20,173 nt of DNA. Origin: CAYSLU01 sp964431965. Lineage in GTDB: Bacteria; Verrucomicrobiota; Kiritimatiellia; CAIKKV01; CAYSLU01. Where the stretch lies: the NCBI GenBank assembly GCA_964431965.1, contig CAYSLU010000098.1:1-20173 (forward strand), read 5' to 3'. The notes beneath the pieces were generated by a model. That model worked only from the letters and a program-made list of their open reading frames with translations, made no database searches and was not told where the DNA came from. The position numbers and the translations under genes are program-made. Of the stretch, positions 15,851 to 20,173 are shown piece by piece. Each line of letters starts with the position of its first letter. Positions within the stretch are counted from its first letter, which is position 1.

Positions 15851-16066
15851 CTATCGCGTCCGTTCGGTCATCGAATGGCAGGGCACGCACAGGCGGACGC
15901 CGGGGATGGCTTGGCGGCGTTCCTTGGGGATGGGCGCCTGGCATCGTTCGCAGTGCGTCAGGCTCTCGCCTTCAGGGATCTGGCGCCTGGCCAGTTCCAC
16001 TCTCTCCGCCACGGAGGCATCGATCTGATCCTGCACTCCGCCGTCGCGAGTCCAACCGACAGCCAT
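15851..16066 (-). CDS. ybiI: YbiI-like DksA/TraR C4 zinc-finger protein
   Basis: This 71-residue protein matches the small YbiI branch of the DksA/TraR family. It opens MAVGWTRDGGVQDQID, then has the PxGES stretch and a C4 zinc finger with Cys39, Cys42, Cys60 and Cys63 (CERCQAPIPKERRQAIPGVR, then LCVPC). The IP-x-x-RR-x-AIPGVRLC pattern is very close to E. coli YbiI. Family members related to DksA bind in the RNA polymerase secondary channel, but YbiI lacks the long coiled-coil tip and its role is unknown. A strong Shine-Dalgarno (GGAGGGAGGT) five bases before the ATG and a promoter-like sequence upstream support the start. It ends eight residues after the last Cys, shorter than the 88-residue E. 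coli protein. Confidence 0.88.
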   Translation of the reverse strand: MAVGWTRDGGVQDQIDASVAERVELARRQIPEGESLTHCERCQAPIPKERRQAIPGVRLCVPCHSMTERTR

Positions 16067-16118
16067 GGCGGACCTCCCTCCTCACGGATCCTCCCCTCGG
16101 AGTCCCCGGACACGAGAC

Positions 16119-16147
16119 ATGATCCCGCCGCCGTGCGGGCGCGTCAA
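16119..16147 (-). promoter_or_regulatory. Sigma-70-like promoter candidate for the YbiI-like gene
   Basis: On the minus strand TTGACG (16147-16142) and GATCAT (16124-16119) are separated by 17 bases, matching five of six and four of six consensus positions. The implied transcript starts about 45 bases before the ATG at 16066. Spacing and placement are good, but the -10 box is imperfect. Confidence 0.4.
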
Positions 16148-16239
16148 GGGACCACAGTCGTCCGTCCCAGGGCACCTGTTGAACGGCCGAAGGTTTAGGC
16201 GAGGACTTGAGAGGGCTCATATCTCTTGAGGCGTACTCC

Positions 16240-17094
16240 ATGCTGTGGTGTACTGACGCCATGATCCGACGCGTCACGTGGCTGGGGCTGGCGTTTGTTG
16301 CGAGCATGTGTGCGGTCTCCGGGTGCGGCAGGGGCCGCCAGCCGGAGGGGACGGTCGAGATCCGGATCCCCGAGGCGGGCATCGGGAGCCTCGCATGGGT
16401 CCGATTGGAGGGTGGTGCAAAGCCGTCGACGGTTTGGGCATCCAGCAACGTGGCCTCGATCGTGCGGGTAACCGTGCCGGCAGACACCTACCGCGTGGTG
16501 CTCGGATTCGCGAACTCCAACTACCAGCCTCCCTCCGAGCTGGATTTCGGCCGAGTCGCCGTTTCGGCGGGCGCGACCCAGGCGCTCGCCTGCGGGCTCC
16601 TGTCGTTCCTAGTGCGCGATGGCCTGCCCGACCTCAACCTGGCCGCAGTGATCGTCCGTGGCGGCGGCCGCGTTCTGGAGCAGCGCGATGCGGGCAACAC
16701 CCATTTCTTTTTCCGGCCGAAGCCTTTGCCGCCGGGCACGTACGACGTCGCCATCCGCTACTCCCGTTCCTCCGGGCCGTCGCTGATGGCGACAGGGGTG
16801 GTGGTCCGCGCCGGCGAGACGGCGGGCGTGGCCTTGGATTCCGGCCTGGTGTTGCGCCCGCCGTCCGATGGGCGGAAGGTGGTGGGGTGGAGCCTGGCGC
16901 GTGACGGGGATGCTGAGCCGTGGCTGACCGTGCGGCGCGAATGGGACAACGACGAGCCGCTCTGGCGCCGGTTCGTGGCTCCGCCGGGGACATATCGGCT
17001 CACGCTCGAGCGGGATCCGCCGGCCAACGCCCCGACGTCCGAAATCGTTCGCGTGGAGAGCGGCAAGACACTGATACACACCCCGGTGCCGTGA
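16240..17094 (+). CDS. Putative lipoprotein of unknown function
   Basis: I recognise no domain family. The product starts with a lipoprotein signal: a basic IRR, a hydrophobic core (WLGLAFVASM) and the lipobox V-S-G-C with the lipidated Cys at residue 29. The mature part (about 255 residues) is rich in beta strands, with repeated phrases such as PADTYRVVLGF, PPGTYDVAIRY and APPGTYRLTLERD. These look like three beta-sandwich (carboxypeptidase-regulatory or PEGA-like) units spaced along the chain. I chose the ATG at 16240 because GAGG (16228-16231) lies eight bases upstream; the ATG at 16261 gives a shorter, cleaner signal peptide but has no Shine-Dalgarno. The protein is probably anchored to a membrane. 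It converges on the SGNH hydrolase gene. Confidence 0.8.
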   Translation: MLWCTDAMIRRVTWLGLAFVASMCAVSGCGRGRQPEGTVEIRIPEAGIGSLAWVRLEGGAKPSTVWASSNVASIVRVTVPADTYRVVLGFANSNYQPPSELDFGRVAVSAGATQALACGLLSFLVRDGLPDLNLAAVIVRGGGRVLEQRDAGNTHFFFRPKPLPPGTYDVAIRYSRSSGPSLMATGVVVRAGETAGVALDSGLVLRPPSDGRKVVGWSLARDGDAEPWLTVRREWDNDEPLWRRFVAPPGTYRLTLERDPPANAPTSEIVRVESGKTLIHTPVP

Positions 17095-17110
17095 GGGAGG
17101 TGCTCCCTCA
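17092..17110. terminator. Bidirectional hairpin between convergent genes
   Basis: TGAGGGAG (17092-17099) and CTCCCTCA (17103-17110) form a perfect 8-bp stem with a 3-base loop, starting in the lipoprotein stop codon. It lies 40 bases beyond the stop of the opposing SGNH gene. There is no T-run on either strand directly after it, although CCGG-(6)-CCGG followed by TTT comes shortly after on the plus strand. Confidence 0.45.
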
Positions 17111-17150
17111 GGTCCGCCGGCCCTCTCCGGTTTCACTGTCGCCAGGACGT

Positions 17151-18236
17151 TCAGCCCGGCATCCGCAGCGCCCGCCGCAGGGCGGGGTGGTACGCCTCGG
17201 CCAGGCGCATGAAGCCGAGGTCGTTCGGGTGGCAGCCGTCCACCGTGCAGTGCGGGTAGTACTTTCCGTACGCGTCCTTCGCGTCCGCGAAGATCACGTG
17301 CCGGTCGCCCCGCTTGATCGCTTGGCGATACGTGCGCACGACGACCGCGCGCCGCGCGCGATGGAGCGGCGGGTTCGTTTTCCAGTCCGCCCGGCACCCC
17401 AGCACGATCGGGAGTTTCGGGTGGCGGTCGCGGATGGTCCGGAAGAAGGGCTCGTACCGCTCCTGCTTCTGCTCGAGGCTTGTGTTGGTCGTGTCGATCA
17501 TGAGCACGCTCAGATCGAGCGAGGCGATGAGCTCCGCCATGATCGGCTCCAGCATCCCGCAGCCGCTGAAGCCGAGGTTGATGAGCGGGGCATCCATCCA
17601 GTCGCAGAGCATGTGGGTGAACGCGTTTCCCGGGCGCGACGCGCACCCGCCCTGCGTAATGGAGCTGCCGTAGAAGAGGATCGGCTTGCGGACTGAGAGC
17701 GGCGGCGGGGGGAGGATCTTCGAGCCCGGCGAGACGCCGATCAGGAGCTGGTTGACGCCGTTGTAGAGCGGGAAGTTCAGCGTCCAGTCGCGCATCTCCT
17801 TCTGCTTCCCGTTGACCAGCAGGGCCTCGTACTCGCTGGCGCCCGCGGGCGGGATGCCGATGGCGACGAACGTCTTGCGGGCGCCTCGGCCGCGAAGGAG
17901 ATCCACGCCGGCGCTGCCGGTCCGGGGCATGTGCGACATGTCCCCGCTGGACCGGAGCTTCACGCGGACGGCGAGGAGCGGGGAGTCGGTTCGGAATCGG
18001 ACGCGCCCGCCGGCCGTATGCCAGGCGCCGTCGCGGATCTTGTCCATCTTCTCGATAGAGTCGACCGGCAGGCGGCAGAAGACCCCTTCCTTCCGGTGCC
18101 AGGGAAAGCCGGTGATGGCGAACGGCTTCCGCGTTGCGTTGAAGAACGAGACCGGCTGGCCGCTGATCGTGTCGGCCTTGAAGTTGCTGTCGATCTCCTC
18201 GATCGTCTGCCCCGTGGCTCGCCGCGCGTGCTTCAT
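17151..18236 (-). CDS. SGNH/GDSL-family hydrolase with N-terminal beta domain
   Basis: SGNH hydrolases are Ser-His-Asp esterases; members of this two-domain type usually deacylate carbohydrates. The 361-residue product has a beta-rich N-terminal domain (about 1-180, with GVDLL at 110-114, like the SGNH_hydro_N fold). The catalytic domain then shows block I FYGSSITQGG (nucleophile Ser192), block II Gly in LGFSGCG (222-226), Asn251 in DTTNTS as the likely block III residue, and the block V dyad DGCHPN (Asp333, His336). I chose the ATG at 18236 because GGAAGGAA lies eight bases upstream on the minus strand; the open frame continues 25 codons further but with no conservation-like sequence. No signal peptide is visible. 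Substrate is unknown; the nearby alpha-galactosidase and aminotransferase hint at sugar metabolism. Confidence 0.88.
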   Translation of the reverse strand: MKHARRATGQTIEEIDSNFKADTISGQPVSFFNATRKPFAITGFPWHRKEGVFCRLPVDSIEKMDKIRDGAWHTAGGRVRFRTDSPLLAVRVKLRSSGDMSHMPRTGSAGVDLLRGRGARKTFVAIGIPPAGASEYEALLVNGKQKEMRDWTLNFPLYNGVNQLLIGVSPGSKILPPPPLSVRKPILFYGSSITQGGCASRPGNAFTHMLCDWMDAPLINLGFSGCGMLEPIMAELIASLDLSVLMIDTTNTSLEQKQERYEPFFRTIRDRHPKLPIVLGCRADWKTNPPLHRARRAVVVRTYRQAIKRGDRHVIFADAKDAYGKYYPHCTVDGCHPNDLGFMRLAEAYHPALRRALRMPG

Positions 18237-18420
18237 GCTGTGGTTCCTTCCGACGGTCGGCCGGCTGCGATCGGTCAAACGGTCGGCAGTCTGGCAAACG
18301 CGGGCGGGCATTTCAACAGCGGCGACGCCACCGCCTGGCGCGGGCCTCCGTGCGCCCGGGATGCACCACCTGCTGGCTATCGCTTTGTGGCGCAGGCTCG
18401 GGCTGTGCGGCGGAAGGGCG

Positions 18421-18436
18421 CGAGCCCGGCGGCTCG
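18421..18436. repeat. Perfect 6-bp hairpin in the SGNH-DegT intergenic region
   Basis: CGAGCC (18421-18426) and GGCTCG (18431-18436) pair around CGGC. The region 18237-18488 has no gene I can support and may hold the SGNH gene promoter, for which no clear boxes are seen. Confidence 0.4.
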
Positions 18437-18459
18437 TGCCACGGCGGACGTCAAAGAGC

Positions 18460-18479
18460 CGGGACCTCGAGCGGTCCCG
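18460..18479. repeat. Perfect 7-bp hairpin in the SGNH-DegT intergenic region
   Basis: CGGGACC (18460-18466) and GGTCCCG (18473-18479) pair around TCGAGC, itself self-complementary at its core. It stands 23 bases from the preceding hairpin, forming a closely spaced pair. Confidence 0.45.
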
Positions 18480-18488
18480 TCCTGTAGC

Positions 18489-18770
18489 ATGGTCCCCGTG
18501 CTGACTGCTGATCGGGGGCCTCTCCGGAGCAATGATGAACAGACACGGTCCGGGCCGGGGGCTATCGACTCGTACGGGGCCGCGGTCGAAATCGTCGGCG
18601 CGGCTGTTCCGGATGCGGTCTTGCGGGCCCGCCGTTGGGCGCCCCTGGAAGCCGGGGCAATCTTCGTCGGCGACGTCATGGTGTCCGAGGTGCTGGCGTG
18701 GGACGAGCGTGACGTCGTGCTGCAGGTCGACGTTCCGGCGAGGGGCCGGCTGGTCCGGCCCCCCGGCTGA
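18489..18770 (+). CDS. Weak small ORF, possible gene or gene remnant
   Basis: A 93-codon frame starts at ATG 18489 and ends five bases before the stop of the opposing aminotransferase gene. Its second half (from YGAAVEIVGAAV onward, ending LQVDVPARGRLVRPPG) has strong G/C at third positions and a protein-like mix of Val, Asp, Glu and Ala, unlike the first 25 codons. No Shine-Dalgarno precedes the ATG, and the 3' end is a perfect hairpin that may serve as terminator of the opposite gene. It may be the surviving 3' end of a decayed gene. I do not recognise the product. Confidence 0.3.
   Translation: MVPVLTADRGPLRSNDEQTRSGPGAIDSYGAAVEIVGAAVPDAVLRARRWAPLEAGAIFVGDVMVSEVLAWDERDVVLQVDVPARGRLVRPPG
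18742..18762 (-). terminator. Perfect 8-bp GC hairpin downstream of the aminotransferase
   Basis: GGGGCCGG (18742-18749) and CCGGCCCC (18755-18762) pair around a 5-base loop. On the minus strand it begins 12 bases after the aminotransferase stop. No U-tract follows, so it is a candidate only. Confidence 0.45.
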
Positions 18771-18774
18771 TGCG

Positions 18775-19965
18775 TCACACGCTCTTCGCGGCTGCGCGCA
18801 GGGCGGCGATCTTCTCCTTCAGCTGCGCGGCCGTCCAGTCGGGGCTGAGCGCCACGAAGACGGTACGCCGGAGCAGTGCCAGCGTGCGCGGGCAGGCGGA
18901 GTCGGAGTAGTCCATGCGCAGGCCCCGGTTTTCGCGAAAGAAGAAGGGGTTCATCGCCTTGCAGTGCATGATGCGCTTCTCGCGGAGTGGCGCCCACTGC
19001 GTGTAGACGTGCTTCCCGTGGTCGATGCCGACGTAGCCGCCCACGCCGGGTGCGCCGCGGAACGCCCGGGCCTTGGCCTCGTCCGCCATCCGAAACGCCA
19101 CCACCACGCCGCAGTCGCCGTCGGGATCGTTGCTGGGCGCCACGCGCACGCTCTTCACGCCGGCAAACGCCTTCTCGACGGCCCGGCGCATGCGGCGCAG
19201 GTCCGCGATAATGCCGTCCATCCGCCCCATCTGGACGCGGGCGATCGCGCCCATTACCTCGTCGGCCCGATACTGCTGCGCCACGAAGATCGGGATGGAG
19301 AGGTCGCCCGCCTGCGGCCGGAACGCGGAGCCGGAGTCGTGATAGACGAAGGCCGTCTCAAAGACCTTGCGGTCGTTCGTCACCAGGACGCCGCCCTCGC
19401 CGCCGGCGGAGATGATCTTGAAGTAGTTCAGGCTGAACGCGCCGGCGTCGCCCCAGCTGCCCGTGCGCTTGCCCTTGTAGCTTCCGCCGACCATCTGGCA
19501 GGAGTCCTCCAGCACCTTGACGCCGTGGCGGCGGGCGATGCGGACGATCCGGGCGAGGTTGGCCGGGCGGCCTACCATGTGAACGGGGATGACCGCCTTC
19601 ACGCGCGGACCGATCTTGCGCTCGAAGTCGGCCGGGTCCAGGGCCATGGTCTCGTCGATCTCCGCCAGCACGGGGATCGCGCCGACGGTCAGCACGGCGG
19701 TGGCGGTCGCCATCCACGTGTAGGCGGGCACGATCACTTCGTCGCCCGGCCCGACGCCCAACCCGGCGAGGCCGCAAACCAGCGCCGCCGTTCCGCCGCC
19801 GCACATGAGCAGGGCGTGCTTCGTTCCGATCTTCCGGGCCCACTCCTGCTCGAACCGGACGACTTCCTGCTGGTGCCCGGCCTTGGGATCGCCGACGCGG
19901 AAGAGCTGCTTCGAGCGAATCACCTTGGCGACTTCGTCCACTTCTTCCTGACCGATCCGGTACAT
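18775..19965 (-). CDS. DegT/DnrJ/EryC1/StrS-family PLP aminotransferase
   Basis: Members of this fold-type I family transfer amino groups to keto sugars or, less often, cyclitols, in amino-sugar synthesis. The 396-residue protein has the family features: a cofactor-binding GGGTAAL stretch (56-62), the VIVPAYTW strand (78-84), the PLP-ring Asp154 in VLEDSCQ, and the Schiff-base Lys183 in NYFKIISAGGEGG (a close variant of the usual K-x(2-3)-TGEGG). The start ATG at 19965 gives the typical N-terminus and has GGAAGGAA seven bases upstream on the minus strand; the frame is open 62 codons further but the extra residues are low-complexity and unlike the family. No sugar-biosynthesis partners are visible in the window, so the substrate is undefined. 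Confidence 0.92.
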   Translation of the reverse strand: MYRIGQEEVDEVAKVIRSKQLFRVGDPKAGHQQEVVRFEQEWARKIGTKHALLMCGGGTAALVCGLAGLGVGPGDEVIVPAYTWMATATAVLTVGAIPVLAEIDETMALDPADFERKIGPRVKAVIPVHMVGRPANLARIVRIARRHGVKVLEDSCQMVGGSYKGKRTGSWGDAGAFSLNYFKIISAGGEGGVLVTNDRKVFETAFVYHDSGSAFRPQAGDLSIPIFVAQQYRADEVMGAIARVQMGRMDGIIADLRRMRRAVEKAFAGVKSVRVAPSNDPDGDCGVVVAFRMADEAKARAFRGAPGVGGYVGIDHGKHVYTQWAPLREKRIMHCKAMNPFFFRENRGLRMDYSDSACPRTLALLRRTVFVALSPDWTAAQLKEKIAALRAAAKSV

Positions 19966-20004
19966 GGTGTCTTCCTTCCGTTGGCGTTCCGATAAGCGGG
20001 CTGA

Positions 20005-20173
20005 ACGATAGCACGGCTCCCCGCGCGCATCCAGAGGCGGCTGGCGCTGCTGCGGTCGCACCACGACTACTGTGTGCTGCTCAAGCGGATCTACCTCGCC
20101 GCCGCCGAGGGTGACGAGGCGCGCTGGAGGCGCCGTGGACAGCCCTCCCACGTGGGTTTACACGTGGTACGAC
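20005..20173 (+). pseudogene. Coding-like open frame at the window edge without a start codon
   Basis: From base 20005 to the end of the window a plus-strand frame is open. Bases about 20035-20130 have almost every codon ending in G or C and translate to a helix-like QRRLALLRSHHDYCVLLKRI followed by YLAAAEGDEARW. No ATG is present in frame; the first GTG is at 20074, and a stop lies at 20002-20004. It may be the remnant of a 5'-deleted gene or a gene using an unusual start that continues past the window. I do not recognise a family. Confidence 0.3.

Noticed and set aside
15718..16122. A 134-codon plus-strand frame opposite the YbiI-like gene
   Set aside because: It lacks a Shine-Dalgarno and motifs; the opposite strand has a complete zinc-finger protein with a strong ribosome site.
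16609..18297. A 562-codon minus-strand frame overlapping the SGNH hydrolase and lipoprotein
   Set aside because: It is the neighbouring frame of the SGNH gene; composition is Arg/Pro/Ala-rich with no motifs, while the other frame has all SGNH blocks.
18377..18997. A 206-codon minus-strand frame at the end of the aminotransferase
   Set aside because: It overlaps the aminotransferase in another frame and is Ser/Thr/Arg-rich in the manner of a shadow frame.
19966..20151. A 62-residue N-terminal extension of the aminotransferase
   Set aside because: The extension is low-complexity, and the ATG at 19965 has a well-spaced GGAAGGAA and the family-typical start.

Overview
This is a GC-rich (roughly two-thirds G+C by eye), gene-dense bacterial chromosomal window. 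The core-gene order (ftsH-folP-cdaA-ybbR, then ftsK-rodZ-rimO-pgsA), a cytoplasmic GH27-type alpha-galactosidase, an SGNH hydrolase, a DegT-type aminotransferase and short degenerate intergenic repeats suggest an uncultured member of the PVC group (Kiritimatiellota/Verrucomicrobiota-like) or a deltaproteobacterium-like lineage. That placement is an inference; no rRNA or phylogenetic marker was analysed. A 10-N gap inside ftsH shows the window is from a draft assembly.

Positions 1-4754 (all +) hold the 3' part of ftsH, a textbook intrinsic terminator, and a tight cluster of folP (dihydropteroate synthase), cdaA (diadenylate cyclase), ybbR (cyclase partner) and an exported TPR protein. Positions 4779-10571 (+) hold ftsK, a RodZ-like HTH membrane protein, rimO and pgsA. 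The last three joins are all 4-base ATGA overlaps, so these four genes are probably one transcript serving division, cell shape, ribosome modification and phospholipid synthesis. After a GC-rich hairpin come a Cys-rich hypothetical protein and an overlapping N-acyl-D-amino-acid deacylase (10633-12814).

From 12819 on, the window is looser and more accessory: an uncharacterised minus-strand protein with a C-terminal four-Cys cluster, the divergent alpha-galactosidase, a repeat-bearing intergenic stretch, tRNA-Phe(GAA), a second non-coding stretch, a small minus-strand YbiI-like DksA/TraR zinc-finger gene with a plausible promoter, a lipoprotein, a convergent SGNH hydrolase, an intergenic region with hairpins and a weak small ORF, and a minus-strand DegT/DnrJ/EryC1 aminotransferase. 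The last 170 bases contain a coding-like open frame with no start codon.

I did not find a convincing new multi-gene system (no CRISPR array, prophage, transposon, toxin-antitoxin pair or defence cassette). The items most worth a second look are the RodZ-like protein with its mass on the opposite side of its membrane helix, two uncharacterised Cys-cluster proteins, the terminator placed directly in front of folP, the intergenic repeat pair next to tRNA-Phe, and the ftsH gap that appears to be a false insertion.
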